In this document: in pieces, positions 1 through 8,615 of the stretch | Numbering within the stretch: position 1 is the first letter of the stretch | How the letters are laid out: each line of letters starts with the position of its first letter | Assembly: GCF_018263855.1 (NCBI RefSeq) | Contig: NZ_CP073318.1 | Span: 11,346,001-11,410,000, forward strand | Source of the DNA: Kutzneria sp. CA-103260 | GTDB taxonomy: Bacteria > Actinomycetota > Actinomycetes > Mycobacteriales > Pseudonocardiaceae | DNA: 64,000 nt | Direction of reading: 5' to 3' | Position numbers and translations under genes: made by a program | The notes under the pieces: generated by a model | Database searches by the model: none | Told to the model about the DNA's origin: nothing | Seen by the model: the letters and a program-made list of their open reading frames with translations, nothing else

Positions 1-302
1 ACCGGGATCGCGCCGATCTGGTCGATGGCGATGACGGTGGGGGCCGCGGTGTTGGACACCGTGATCACCTCGTCGCCCGGCTTGACGCCGATGGCCCGCA
101 GGCCGAGCACGATGGCGTTGGTGCCGTTGTCGTTGCTGACGCAGTGCCGCATGCCGTGGTAGGCGGCGTACTCCTCCTCGAAGCCCTGCACACTGGGGCC
201 GAACACGAGCTGGCCGGACCGGAAGACGGTGTCCACCGCGTCCAGGATGTCCTCGCGCTCGTTCTCGTACTCCTGCTTGTAGTCCCAGACGAGGGTGGTC
301 AT
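1..302 (-). CDS. DegT/DnrJ/EryC1/StrS sugar aminotransferase, N-terminal part (runs off left edge)
   Basis: Reading leftwards from an ATG at 302-300 gives about 100 residues starting MTTLVWDYKQEYENERED and continuing through FRSGQLVFGPSVQGFE, NDNGTNAIVLGL and EVITVSNTAAPTVIAI. This is the N-terminal third of the PLP-dependent DegT family, which transaminates dTDP-keto-deoxysugars; the sequence style is closest to the 3-aminotransferases of macrolide aminosugars (inference from memory of DesV/TylB-like proteins). The PLP lysine lies outside the window. Its ATG overlaps the TGA of the upstream glycosyltransferase by four bases (ATGA), so the two are translationally coupled: making an amino sugar and transferring it. 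Confidence 0.85.
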   Translation of the reverse strand, partial: MTTLVWDYKQEYENEREDILDAVDTVFRSGQLVFGPSVQGFEEEYAAYHGMRHCVSNDNGTNAIVLGLRAIGVKPGDEVITVSNTAAPTVIAIDQIGAIP

Positions 303-1507
303 CGCCGTGCTACCTCCTGTTGGTTGATCAGTGCTTCCATGCGGTCGGCGGCCTCGACGGCTCCCGGCAGACGCACGTGCTCGCTCATCGCACGCGCGTT
401 CGCCGCGATCGAGGAGTCCGCCAGCACGGCAAGTGCCTCGTCCCGCACCATTTCCGCCGTCAGGTCCCGGTCCAGGATCTGACGGCCCACGCCGAGTCCG
501 ACGACCTGGTGGCCGGCGATCTCGGTGTCGTCCTCTCCGGTCACCACGAGCAGCGGCACGCCCCAGTGCAGACTCTGCATCACGCTGCCGACACCGCCCT
601 GGTTGATGAACAGGCTGGCGTGACGCAGCACCGCGTGCTGGTCGAGCCAACGGTGAACCTCCACATTGGACGGAATGGGTTCCAGCGCGGTCGGGTCACC
701 GTCCCGGCCGATGGTCATCACCACCCGCCACGGCAGGTCGCGCACGGCCTGGATCAGCAGCCGCAACACCTCCGGCCGCTTGTTCGTCGTGGTGCCCAAC
801 GAGATCAGCACCACCGGACGCTCGTCGGCCGGCGTCCAGGTCCCGGTGAACTCGTCGGCCCTGAAGCAGGGGCCGGCGAACACGACGGAGTCGTCGAACT
901 CCTCGGCCCGGATCTGGAAGGCCCGCGGCACGAAGGCGACGCTGAGCGCGCCGTCGCCCGGCACCGGCGTCTCGTGCTCGACGACCAGGTCGGCGGCGCC
1001 GGCTCGCTCGATGAGTTCGTCGATCCGGCGGCCCAGCGAGAGGAAGTCGGCCATTTCCGGCTCGGCCGGCTCGGCCGGCCGCGCGGATTCCGTCAACCGG
1101 TCGATCGGAACCGTGGCGCTGCCGGCGAAACCGGCGTAGAGGCGCACCAGCGGCACGCCGAACCGGCGGGCGCAGATCCGGGCGGTGTCGGAGACCAGCA
1201 CGTCGTAGCCGATCAGGTCCGGCGGATCGTCGGCCAGCAGGGCCAGCGCGTCCGGCAGCGGCGCGAAGCTCTCGTCGGTCAGGGCCAGCACCGAGTCGCG
1301 TGCGCTCAACGGCATCGGGTACTGGCCGAGGCCGGACTTGTGCGCCACCACCGTGGCGCCCGTCTCGGCCACCAGGTCGGCGTACTGCTCGCCGACGAAG
1401 TAGGTGACCCGGTGACCGCGCCGCACGAGTTCGGCGACCAGCCCCAGCGTGGGCTTGACGTGCCCGTACAGCGTGAGCCCGAACAGGGCCAGGTGTTTGC
1501 GGTTCAT
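299..1507 (-). CDS. GT-B glycosyltransferase of the macrolide/UGT (GT1) type
   Basis: 402 residues, usual length for actinobacterial MGT-type enzymes that move an activated sugar onto a small-molecule acceptor in the cytoplasm. The N-terminal acceptor domain starts LALFGLTLYGHVKPTLG; the C-terminal donor domain has PVVLISLGTTTNKRPE and FINQGGVGSVMQSLHWGVP. Two residues look unusual: the position of the usual catalytic His (AHGHVNP in OleD) reads LYGHVKP, and the HGG of the donor motif reads NQGG. It is coupled to the downstream aminotransferase and divergent from the ketoreductase at 1776. Likely role: attaching an (amino)deoxysugar, or an inactivating sugar, to the cluster's product. Confidence 0.88.
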   Translation of the reverse strand: MNRKHLALFGLTLYGHVKPTLGLVAELVRRGHRVTYFVGEQYADLVAETGATVVAHKSGLGQYPMPLSARDSVLALTDESFAPLPDALALLADDPPDLIGYDVLVSDTARICARRFGVPLVRLYAGFAGSATVPIDRLTESARPAEPAEPEMADFLSLGRRIDELIERAGAADLVVEHETPVPGDGALSVAFVPRAFQIRAEEFDDSVVFAGPCFRADEFTGTWTPADERPVVLISLGTTTNKRPEVLRLLIQAVRDLPWRVVMTIGRDGDPTALEPIPSNVEVHRWLDQHAVLRHASLFINQGGVGSVMQSLHWGVPLLVVTGEDDTEIAGHQVVGLGVGRQILDRDLTAEMVRDEALAVLADSSIAANARAMSEHVRLPGAVEAADRMEALINQQEVARR

Positions 1508-1775
1508 CGGGGCTTCAATCCTTGCCAGCTCAGGACTGGCGAGTCGCGGTCTCGTCGTTCGGTGGCCCGATGCTGGCAGCGCGCGATCCGCGAGCCGAGA
1601 TCCGTCGGCCGGTGACTGAGGAAATCGCTAGACGTGCCCCTGGAGGGGGTCGGCGGCGGACGGCGGTGACTGTAGGGAGGTTCCTACATCAGTCCTGTTA
1701 CCCCAGTGGGGTTCGGCAACGCGCGTGGCAACCATGTCGTCCGCGTTTACCCACATGCCATGGAGCGGAGCGCGC

Positions 1776-2570
1776 ATGAAGATTGTCGGTAACGGGTTTC
1801 TTGCACGCCATCTCTCGTTGGCGTTCGGCGACAGGTTCCCGGATGTGACCGCCATCGCGGTCGGCGTGTCCAGCACCGTGAACGGCACGGTCGAGGAGTT
1901 CGACCGCGAGGCCGCCGCGGTGTACGAGGTGCTGCGGGACTGCCGGGAGACCGGTCGGACCGCGCTGTACTTCTCCACCGCGTCGGCCGGCATGTACGGT
2001 GCCCCGGACTCCCCGGGCACCGAGGACGGCCCGGTTTTCCCGCAGACCATCTACGGCCGGCACAAGCTGGCCATCGAGGCGGCCATCGCGGTGTCCGGAG
2101 TGGACTGGCTGGTGCTGCGGCTGAGTCACCTGGTCGGGGACTGGCAGCCGCCGCACCAGCTGCTGCCGTTCCTGGTGTCGATGGTGAAGTCGGGTGAGGT
2201 CACGGTGTTCCGCAACTCGCACCGGGACCTGGTCGACGTCCGGCACGCCGTCGAGGTGATCGACACGCTGCTGACCAACAACGTGCGCCGCACGATCGTC
2301 AACATGGCCTCCGGCGTCCCGGAGCCGATCGAGCGGATCGTGCGCGGCATCGAGGCGCGGCTGGGCGTGGAGACGACCTGGAAGGTGGTGGACCGGCCGT
2401 CGGACACCACGGTGGTCTCCACGGAGAAGATGCGGCAGCTGGTGCCCGCGGCGAACAACTTCGGCTTCGGGCCGCGCTATCTCGACGAGCTGCTCGACCG
2501 CTACGTCGGGTCGGCGGCGGACAAGCGCACTGACGGCCCGACCCCGGAGGTCGCACGGACTCGGTCGTGA
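1776..2570 (+). CDS. NAD-dependent epimerase/dehydratase family sugar reductase
   Basis: 264 residues with an extended-SDR fold: an N-terminal nucleotide-binding loop in IVGNGFLARHL, a catalytic YGRHK (YxxxK) near residue 105 and an STASAGMYG stretch before it. In deoxysugar clusters this family reduces or epimerises dTDP-4-keto-6-deoxyhexoses, which fits the neighbouring aminotransferase and glycosyltransferase. The start was placed at ATG 1776 because GGAG lies five bases upstream; a longer frame from 1725 has no ribosome site. It is divergent from the glycosyltransferase across a 268-bp promoter region. The exact reaction (C4 versus C3 reduction) cannot be read from sequence. Confidence 0.85.
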   Translation: MKIVGNGFLARHLSLAFGDRFPDVTAIAVGVSSTVNGTVEEFDREAAAVYEVLRDCRETGRTALYFSTASAGMYGAPDSPGTEDGPVFPQTIYGRHKLAIEAAIAVSGVDWLVLRLSHLVGDWQPPHQLLPFLVSMVKSGEVTVFRNSHRDLVDVRHAVEVIDTLLTNNVRRTIVNMASGVPEPIERIVRGIEARLGVETTWKVVDRPSDTTVVSTEKMRQLVPAANNFGFGPRYLDELLDRYVGSAADKRTDGPTPEVARTRS

Positions 2571-2607
2571 TGAGGGCGGCGGGCCGGCCGTGGCCGGTGG
2601 CGGTGCT

Positions 2608-2985
2608 GCACCGGACCGGCCAGCACGCCGCTCTCCAGCGTGCGGATCGCTGTCTCCACCGCGCTGAACCGAGTCAACTCGCCTTCCCGCACCGACTCGG
2701 CGCCGGCGTGGACGATCCAGCCCAGCACCCGGTTTCACCCACGCCGGCGGGATGTCCTCGGCGAACCGGCCCGCCCGCTGGCCGCGCTCGATCAGTTCCA
2801 GCACGGGCCGGTCGGCCGCCTCGACCGCGGCGATTGCCTGCTGGCGCACCTGCGCCTCGCCGACCAGGAACATCAGCATCGGACTGAACTCGAAGTAGGC
2901 GTGCCCCACCCGACGCAGGGCCTGGACCGGGGTGCCCTGCACCACCGCGGCCCGCGCGATCGCGTCGGCCAGAGTGTGCGCTGGC
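2608..2985 (-). pseudogene. Decayed TetR regulator, paralogue of the intact gene at 7993-8568
   Basis: Minus-strand translation gives TPVQALRRVGHAYFEFSPML, LFLVGEAQVRQQ-like and RPVLELIERGQRAGRF in one frame, then LGWIVHAGAESVREGEL and RTLESGVLAGP in another. Both blocks align end to end with the ligand-binding domain of the intact TetR at 7993-8568. The frame breaks around position 2735, after PPAWVKPG, the stop codon has drifted away, and the DNA-binding N-terminal part is missing. It sits in the same divergent position before the exporter as the intact copy does before the second, ruined exporter/GH20. It cannot make a working repressor. Confidence 0.85.
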
Positions 2986-3031
2986 TGAGCACGGTGACGG
3001 GGACACATCCTTCCGAAAGTGGGACAGTGAT

Positions 3032-3046
3032 GTATCATTCTGGCAT
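3032..3046. promoter_or_regulatory. Possible eroded TetR operator before the exporter gene
   Basis: GTATCATTCTGGCAT occupies exactly the place of the perfect palindrome GTACCATCATGGTAC found at 8616-8630 in the duplicate unit; flanking bases align well on both sides (GGGACA before, GAAGGAGA after). The symmetry is largely lost here. Function as an operator is inferred only from this correspondence. Confidence 0.35.
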
Positions 3047-3076
3047 CTTCGCCACTCGTTGAAGGAGAACCCCGAG

Positions 3077-4903
3077 ATGGCACCACCCAGCCCTCCCGCC
3101 CCGCGGTGGCAGAACCTGCGAGACCTGTTGGCGTTCATCCGTCCGCACCGTCGCAAGCTGCTGCTGGGTTTCCTGTTCGGCTTCGGCACGACGGTCACCT
3201 CGCTGGTCACCCCGATGGCCACCAAGTGGGTGATCGACGGGCTCGGCAACAACAGCGCGCTGGGCATGGCGGTGGCCGTGCTCGCGGTGCTGCTGGTGCT
3301 GGGCGCGGTGTTCGCGGTGTTCCAGTGGATCCTGCTCGGCACGATGGCCGAGCAGGTCGTCTACGAGGCCCGGACCAAGATGGTCCGCCAGCTGTTCCGG
3401 GCCAAGGTGGGCGAGCTGACCCGGCGGCCCAGCGGTGAGCTGGTGGCCAGCGTCACCTCGGACACCACCCTGCTGCGGCAGGCCGCCTCGACCAGTGTGG
3501 TCGACCTGATCAACGGCGTGATCGCCCTGATCGGCGGGCTGGTGCTGATGGCCACCCTGGACTGGGTGCTGCTGCTGATCACGGCCGGCGTGATCGCCGT
3601 CGTCGCGGTCGCCATCGCGGTGCTGTCGCCGAGGATGTCCCACGCGCAGCAACGGGCCCAGGACGCCATCGGCCGGCTCGGCGGCTCGCTGGACGGCGCG
3701 TTGCGGGCGATCCGCACCGTCAAGTCCAGCCGGGCCGAGAACCGGGAGAGCGGGCGGATTCTGGCCGAAGCCGGCGAGTCCCGGGACGAGGCGGTGCGCG
3801 CGGTCCGGATCGAGGCCACGACGATCACCGTGGCCAACGCCGGCATGCGGTTCGCGATCATGGTGGTCCTCGCGCTCGGCGCGCTGCGGGTCGGCTCGGG
3901 CGAGCTCACGGTGAGCGCCCTGGTCGCCTTCCTGCTCTACGCCTTCCAGATCTCCGAACCGGTCACCGCGGTGACCACCACGGTCAGCCAGCTCCAGTCC
4001 GGGTTCGCGGCCGCGGCCCGGATCCGTCAGGTGACCTCGCTGCCGGCCGAGATGCCGGACGACGCCCCCACCGTCGCCGACCCGGTGTCCACCGGCGTCG
4101 GGGGCGGCCACGTGTTGGCCTTCCGGAACGTCACCGCCCGCTACGCGCCCGGCGCCGATCCGGTGCTGACCGACGTGAGCCTGGACATCGCCCGGACCGG
4201 ACACACCGCGATCGTGGGACCGTCGGGCGCCGGCAAGACCACGATGTTCTCGTTGATGCTCAAGTTCCTGCACCCCGATGGCGGCGACCTGCTGCTCGAC
4301 GGCGTCCCGTTCAGCCAACTGTCCATTGAGGACGTCCGCAAGCGGATCGTCTACGTGGAACAGGACGCGCCGCTGCTGCCCGGCACGATGCGGGAGAACC
4401 TGCGCTACACCCACCCCGACGCCGACGAGGACGCGCTGTGGGCGGCGCTGCGCACGGTGCGGATGGACGAGCGGGTCCGCGCCATGCCGGACGGGCTGGA
4501 CTCCAAGGTGTCCGGCACCGCCGTCTCCGGCGGCGAGCGCCAGCGCATCGCGCTGGCCCGGGCTCTGGTCACCGACCCGGAGATCCTGCTGCTGGACGAG
4601 GCCACCGCGCAGCTGGACGGCCTGACCGAGTCGGCGGTCCAGGAGGCCATCTCCCGTATCGCGGCCAAGGGCGCCGTGGTCACCATCGCGCACCGGCTGT
4701 CGACCGTCATCGACGCGGACCAGATCGTGTTGATGGACAAGGGAAGGTGCCGGGCGCGGGGCACCCACGCGGAGTTGTTCGACGCCGACGAGCTCTATCG
4801 CGAGCTGGTGCTGGCGCTGCGCATCCAGACCATCACCCCGTCTACGGTCACCGACGACACCGTCGACCTGGCCGACGAGCAGCAGCCCGAGATTGCGAGG
4901 TAG
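3077..4903 (+). CDS. ABC exporter half-transporter (membrane and ATPase domains fused)
   Basis: 608 residues, the standard size of MsbA/LmrA-like type IV exporters. A six-helix membrane domain (about residues 15-310) is followed by an ATPase domain with Walker A GPSGAGKTT (near 380), signature VSGGERQRIALARAL (near 484), Walker B LLLDEAT (near 504) and switch IAHRLST (near 537). It should act as a dimer exporting a hydrophobic compound, presumably the cluster product. ATG 3077 was chosen because GAAGGAG ends nine bases upstream. The GH20 gene starts four bases after its stop, so both are one transcript. No partner half-transporter lies nearby, so a homodimer is likely. Confidence 0.92.
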   Translation: MAPPSPPAPRWQNLRDLLAFIRPHRRKLLLGFLFGFGTTVTSLVTPMATKWVIDGLGNNSALGMAVAVLAVLLVLGAVFAVFQWILLGTMAEQVVYEARTKMVRQLFRAKVGELTRRPSGELVASVTSDTTLLRQAASTSVVDLINGVIALIGGLVLMATLDWVLLLITAGVIAVVAVAIAVLSPRMSHAQQRAQDAIGRLGGSLDGALRAIRTVKSSRAENRESGRILAEAGESRDEAVRAVRIEATTITVANAGMRFAIMVVLALGALRVGSGELTVSALVAFLLYAFQISEPVTAVTTTVSQLQSGFAAAARIRQVTSLPAEMPDDAPTVADPVSTGVGGGHVLAFRNVTARYAPGADPVLTDVSLDIARTGHTAIVGPSGAGKTTMFSLMLKFLHPDGGDLLLDGVPFSQLSIEDVRKRIVYVEQDAPLLPGTMRENLRYTHPDADEDALWAALRTVRMDERVRAMPDGLDSKVSGTAVSGGERQRIALARALVTDPEILLLDEATAQLDGLTESAVQEAISRIAAKGAVVTIAHRLSTVIDADQIVLMDKGRCRARGTHAELFDADELYRELVLALRIQTITPSTVTDDTVDLADEQQPEIAR

Positions 4904-4907
4904 GAAC

Positions 4908-6512
4908 GTGCGCAGAACAGCACCCGTCGTGCTGGCGGTGACGCTGGCGGCCGGCCTGGCAGTGCCGGCCGCCGCCGCCCCGACACCGCCGGCCCCGCCG
5001 ATCCCGCTGGGACAGGTGGTTCCCGCGCCGGTCAGCGTGCACGCGAACACGGCGGTCGGCTACACCCTCTCGCCCACCTCGGTGATCTCCTACGACCTGG
5101 GCAATTCCGCGACCCGGCAGGTCGCGCAGTGGCTGGCCGGCCAGTTACGGCCGTCGACCGGCTACCCGCTGCCCGTCGTGCCGGCTGTCCCGTTCGTGTC
5201 GCTGCCCGGGATCAGCCTGGCGGTCGGCGGCGCCGACCCGTCGTGGGGGAGCGAGGGCTACCGGCTCGCCGTCGACAACGGCGGCGTCCACATCAAAGCC
5301 AACAGCGCCAACGGTGTCTACGACGGTGTGCAGACCCTGCTCCAGTTGCTGCCGGCCAAGTTCGCCGCGAAGACCGCGCAACGCGGGCCGTGGCCGGTGG
5401 CCGGCGGTGAGATCGTCGACTATCCGCGCTACGCCTACCGCGGCGCGGTGCTCGACGTGGCACGGCACTTCTTCACCGTGGCCGAGGTCGAACGCTACCT
5501 CGACGAGGTCTCCCGCTACAAGATCAACTATCTGCAGCTGCACCTGACCGACAGCCAGGGATGGCGCATCCAGATCGACGGCTGGCCCCGGCTCACCTCG
5601 GTCGGCGGCAGCAGCGGCGTCTCGGCCGGCGGCGTCCGTGCCGGCTACTACACGCAGGCCGACTACGAGCAGATCGTCCGCTACGCCGCCGCCCGTTTCA
5701 TCACCGTCATCCCGGAGATCGAGGGCCCGGCCCACTCCAACGCGGCGCTGGCTTCCTACGCCGAACTCAACTGCGACGGCGTGGCCGCCCCGCTCTTCCA
5801 GGGCGTCGGTCCCAGCCCGCACGAGTATCTCTGCCTGGGCAAGGACATCACCTACACGTTCCTCGACGACGTCATCCGCCAGGTGGCCGCGCTGACCCCG
5901 GGGCCGTACCTGAGCATCGGCGGTGACGAGGCCGCCGGCGTGTCCGCCGCCGACTACGCCACCTACATCCACCGGGTCCAGGCGATCGTCGCCAAGTACG
6001 GCAAGAAACTCGTGGGCTGGCAGGAGAGCGCCGCCGCCATCGACCCGGCCGGCGCCCTCATCGGCCTGTGGATCCCCGACCCCGACGACACCCGTCTCAA
6101 GGCCGCCCCGGCCGCCGGCGGGAAACTCGTGATGTCACCGGCTTTCACCGCGTACATGGACATGCAGTACGCCGCGGACAAGCCGGCCGCCGGCGTCGGC
6201 AACAACTGGGCCGGCTACATCGAGGTGCAGGACGCCTACAACTGGGACCCCAACACCGTCCAGGACGGCGTCTCCGGCTCCGGCGTCGCCGGCGTCAACA
6301 TCCCCCTGTTCACCGAATACGTCCACAGTCCCGCCGAGATCGACTCCCTGGTCTTCCCCCGCCTGCCCGCCATCGCCGAACTCGGCTGGTCCCCGCCGTC
6401 GACCCACGACTGGAACTCGTTCCGGACCCGCTTGGCCGCCCAGGCCCCGTACTGGGACCAGACCGGCGTGCACTTCTACCGCTCCCCGCAGATCCCCTGG
6501 CCGACTCGGTAA
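4908..6512 (+). CDS. Secreted GH20 beta-N-acetylhexosaminidase
   Basis: 534 residues from GTG 4908, beginning with a signal peptide (MRRTAPVVLAVTLAAGLAVP, cleaved after AAAA). A GH20b-like N-terminal domain precedes the catalytic barrel, which shows RGAVLDVARHFFTV, HLTDSQGWRIQIDGWP, PEIEGPAHSNAALASY and the catalytic Asp-Glu pair in SIGGDEAAG (near residue 339). The family releases terminal N-acetylhexosamines using the substrate acetamido group. Being coupled to the exporter gene suggests that it trims the exported compound outside the cell rather than only digesting chitin or peptidoglycan fragments; that role is inference. A degraded second copy lies at 8665-9432. Confidence 0.92.
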   Translation: MRRTAPVVLAVTLAAGLAVPAAAAPTPPAPPIPLGQVVPAPVSVHANTAVGYTLSPTSVISYDLGNSATRQVAQWLAGQLRPSTGYPLPVVPAVPFVSLPGISLAVGGADPSWGSEGYRLAVDNGGVHIKANSANGVYDGVQTLLQLLPAKFAAKTAQRGPWPVAGGEIVDYPRYAYRGAVLDVARHFFTVAEVERYLDEVSRYKINYLQLHLTDSQGWRIQIDGWPRLTSVGGSSGVSAGGVRAGYYTQADYEQIVRYAAARFITVIPEIEGPAHSNAALASYAELNCDGVAAPLFQGVGPSPHEYLCLGKDITYTFLDDVIRQVAALTPGPYLSIGGDEAAGVSAADYATYIHRVQAIVAKYGKKLVGWQESAAAIDPAGALIGLWIPDPDDTRLKAAPAAGGKLVMSPAFTAYMDMQYAADKPAAGVGNNWAGYIEVQDAYNWDPNTVQDGVSGSGVAGVNIPLFTEYVHSPAEIDSLVFPRLPAIAELGWSPPSTHDWNSFRTRLAAQAPYWDQTGVHFYRSPQIPWPTR

Positions 6513-6525
6513 TCCGGTGCGACAG

Positions 6526-6569
6526 AACCGGCGGCGCGTCCCTGCGTGAACAGGGACGCGCCGCCGGTT
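6526..6569. terminator. Strong bidirectional hairpin between convergent genes
   Basis: A perfect 19-bp inverted repeat, AACCGGCGGCGCGTCCCTG and its complement, encloses the six-base loop CGTGAA. It lies in the 78-bp gap between the convergent GH20 gene (ends 6512) and FabH-like gene (ends 6591). There is no long T-tract, as usual in actinomycetes. Confidence 0.85.
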
Positions 6570-6590
6570 TCGGATCGGCGCCGCAGCGAG

Positions 6591-7595
6591 TCAGCCGTTC
6601 ACCGCGGACCACCTGATCACGCCGTTGCCCACGGACATGCCGCCGCCGAAGGCGGACAGGAGGACGATGTCGCCGTCCTCGACGTGGCCGGATTTGACGA
6701 CGTCGTCGAGGGCCACCGGGACCGAGGCGCTGCCGACGTTGCCGTACTTCTCGACGGTCTTGGCGGTGTGAGCGCCGGTCAGGCCGCAGCGGACCACCAG
6801 TTCGTCCAGCAGCACGCTGTTGGCCTGGTGCGGCACGAAGAAGTCCACCTGGTCGGTGTCCAGCCCGACGGTGGCGAGCAGCTTGCCGATGGCCGGCGGC
6901 ACGCCGTCGAAGACGAAGTCCCGGACACCGCGGCCCTGCATGGTGAAGAAGTGGCCGCCCTCGGCGAGGGTCTTGGCCGTGGTCGGGATCCTGCTGCCGC
7001 CCGCGTGCACCTTGATCAGGTCCTCGTGCTCGCCGCTGGTGCCCAGTTCGATGTTCAGGATGCCGTAGCCCTCGGCCACCTCGCCGACCACGGCCGCCCC
7101 GGCGCCGTCACCGAACAGCGCGCAGGTGCGCCGGTCGGTGAAGTCCAGGATGCGCGAGTACACGTCCGCGGCCACGACCAGCGCCCGGGTGCCGGGGTGG
7201 GTGGCCACCAGGCCGCGGGCCAGTTCCAGGCCGTAGACGAAGCCGGCGCACACGACGTTGACGTCCAGGCAGGCGGCGTTCTGCGCGCCGATCAGCTGCT
7301 GGACGACGCTGGCGGTGGGCGGCTGCGGGAAGTCGCCGGTGGAGGTCGACACGATCAGGTAGTCCACCCGGTCGACCGACAGCCCGGCGTGGTCGAGTGC
7401 CGCCCGAGCCGCGGCGGCCGCGAGATCGGAGGTGGCCTCGTGCTCGGCGACGAAGCGGCGGGACCTGATCGCGGTCTTGCGCAGGATCCACTCGACGGTG
7501 GCGTCCGGCGTCATGGCGGCGATGTCGTCATTGGTCACCACCCGCTCCGGCAGGTACGAGCCGGTGCCCAGCAGCCCGATGGCGCGCGTGCTCAT
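6591..7595 (-). CDS. Ketoacyl-ACP synthase III (FabH-like)
   Basis: 334 residues, the normal KASIII length. The catalytic triad is intact: Cys116 in NVVCAGF, His256 in VPHQAN and Asn286 in EKYGNVGSAS. KASIII enzymes join an acyl-CoA starter to malonyl-ACP, or in secondary metabolism transfer acyl groups between carriers and small molecules. Start ATG 7595 follows CTGGAGGACAACACA. The gene stands alone with no acyl carrier protein or ketoreductase nearby, so a specialised starter or acyltransfer role in the adjoining sugar/export cluster is more likely than housekeeping fatty-acid initiation; this is inference. Confidence 0.9.
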   Translation of the reverse strand: MSTRAIGLLGTGSYLPERVVTNDDIAAMTPDATVEWILRKTAIRSRRFVAEHEATSDLAAAAARAALDHAGLSVDRVDYLIVSTSTGDFPQPPTASVVQQLIGAQNAACLDVNVVCAGFVYGLELARGLVATHPGTRALVVAADVYSRILDFTDRRTCALFGDGAGAAVVGEVAEGYGILNIELGTSGEHEDLIKVHAGGSRIPTTAKTLAEGGHFFTMQGRGVRDFVFDGVPPAIGKLLATVGLDTDQVDFFVPHQANSVLLDELVVRCGLTGAHTAKTVEKYGNVGSASVPVALDDVVKSGHVEDGDIVLLSAFGGGMSVGNGVIRWSAVNG

Positions 7596-7992
7596 TGTGT
7601 TGTCCTCCAGCGAGATTCATCAGCTTCAGTGGGCTGTTCGGTCCCCAGCTGCGCCCGCGGTTCGGGGTCGGTGACGCCGGGTTCGGTCCGCGGCGCCGTG
7701 GACAGCGCGACGAGGTGACCGTCGGCACGAGTCGGCCGGCCTCGACGATCTCGTCGAGCGGGAAGACCACCGGCTCGGCCGCATGACTGTCGATCACCCG
7801 CTTGAGCGGGCTGGGATGTCGCGGCTGTCGGCCGCCCGAGCGTAAGCGCGTCCGTGCGGCCCGCTACCGGGTCGAGTCCGGCTGACGGGGTGAATCACCA
7901 GTTTTTCGCGGGCCGCGGGATCCGGTCGGCCGCGGCCGCCGGTGGCTCCCGAGCCGGGCGATGAGTGGCCCGCGGGCGCGGACCGGTGGTCG
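7596..7992. other. Gene-poor 397-bp gap
   Basis: No convincing gene. The minus strand can be read from an ATG at 7797 as VFPLDEIVEAGRLVP followed by proline/arginine-rich nonsense into the FabH start, which may be the tail of a lost upstream gene, but I recognise nothing in it. The FabH ribosome site lies at the left end of the gap. Confidence 0.4.
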
Positions 7993-8568
7993 CTACGCCG
8001 GACCGGCGAGCACGCCGCGCTCGAACGTGCGGATCACCAGCTCCACCGCGGTGTACCGGTGGGCCTCGTCCTCGCGCACGGACTCGATGCCGGCGTAGAC
8101 GATCCAGCCGAGCACCCGGTTGATCCAGGTCGCCGGGACGTCGGTGGCGAAGTAGCCCTCGCGCTGGCCGCGCTCGATCAGCCGCAGCACCGGCCGGTCG
8201 GCCGACTCCACCCCGGCGATGACCTGGTTGCGCACCTGGGCCTCGCCGGTCAGGAACATCAGCACCGGGCTGAAGTCGAAGTAGGCGCGGATCACCCGGC
8301 GCAGGGCCTGGTCCGGGGTGCCGGTGTCGAGCGCGGCCTCCTCGACGGCCCGGGTCATCGTCTCCACCGCCTGCTCGGCCAGGGCCGCGATCAGCTCGGA
8401 GCGCTCCGGGAAGTAGCGGTGCAGGGTGCTGCGGCCGATGCCCGCGGCCTCGGCTATGTCGCCGAGCGACGCGGTGGGCCGCTGTCCGAGCACGGTGAAC
8501 GCGGCGTCCATGATCGCCTTGCGGGTGCGCACCCGGCTGGCCGACTCGTGCGTCGCGTTGCTGGACAT
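7993..8568 (-). CDS. TetR family transcriptional repressor (intact copy)
   Basis: 191 residues. An N-terminal TetR helix-turn-helix (ASLGDIAEAAGIGRSTLHRY followed by FPERSELIAAL, about residues 33-62) precedes a ligand-binding domain (ALRRVIRAYFDFSPVLMFL, GEAQVRNQVIAG, WINRVLGWIVYAGIESV). The start was set at ATG 8568 because upstream residues run into the divergent promoter. It faces what was an exporter gene (8665), the classic TetR/efflux arrangement. That exporter is destroyed, but a paralogous one survives at 3077 while its own TetR is ruined, so this protein probably controls 3077-6512 in trans. Ligand unknown. Confidence 0.9.
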   Translation of the reverse strand: MSSNATHESASRVRTRKAIMDAAFTVLGQRPTASLGDIAEAAGIGRSTLHRYFPERSELIAALAEQAVETMTRAVEEAALDTGTPDQALRRVIRAYFDFSPVLMFLTGEAQVRNQVIAGVESADRPVLRLIERGQREGYFATDVPATWINRVLGWIVYAGIESVREDEAHRYTAVELVIRTFERGVLAGPA

Positions 8569-8573
8569 GCGAT

Positions 8574-8595
8574 CACTGTAGTAGAAGCCACAGTG
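8574..8595. promoter_or_regulatory. Inverted repeat next to the TetR start
   Basis: CACTGT (8574-8579) and ACAGTG (8590-8595) are separated by ten bases, immediately upstream of the TetR start codon. Position suits autoregulation, but the spacing is loose and no paralogous copy exists for comparison. Confidence 0.35.
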
Positions 8596-8615
8596 TTCTG
8601 CGATGGGACACGGAT

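Noticed and set aside
320..1615. 431-codon open frame on the plus strand opposite the glycosyltransferase
   Set aside because: His/Arg/Gly-rich antisense shadow of a well-supported gene; no family resemblance.
3035..5050. 671-codon minus-strand open frame opposite the ABC exporter
   Set aside because: Low-complexity antisense translation typical of GC-rich DNA; the plus strand carries all ABC motifs.
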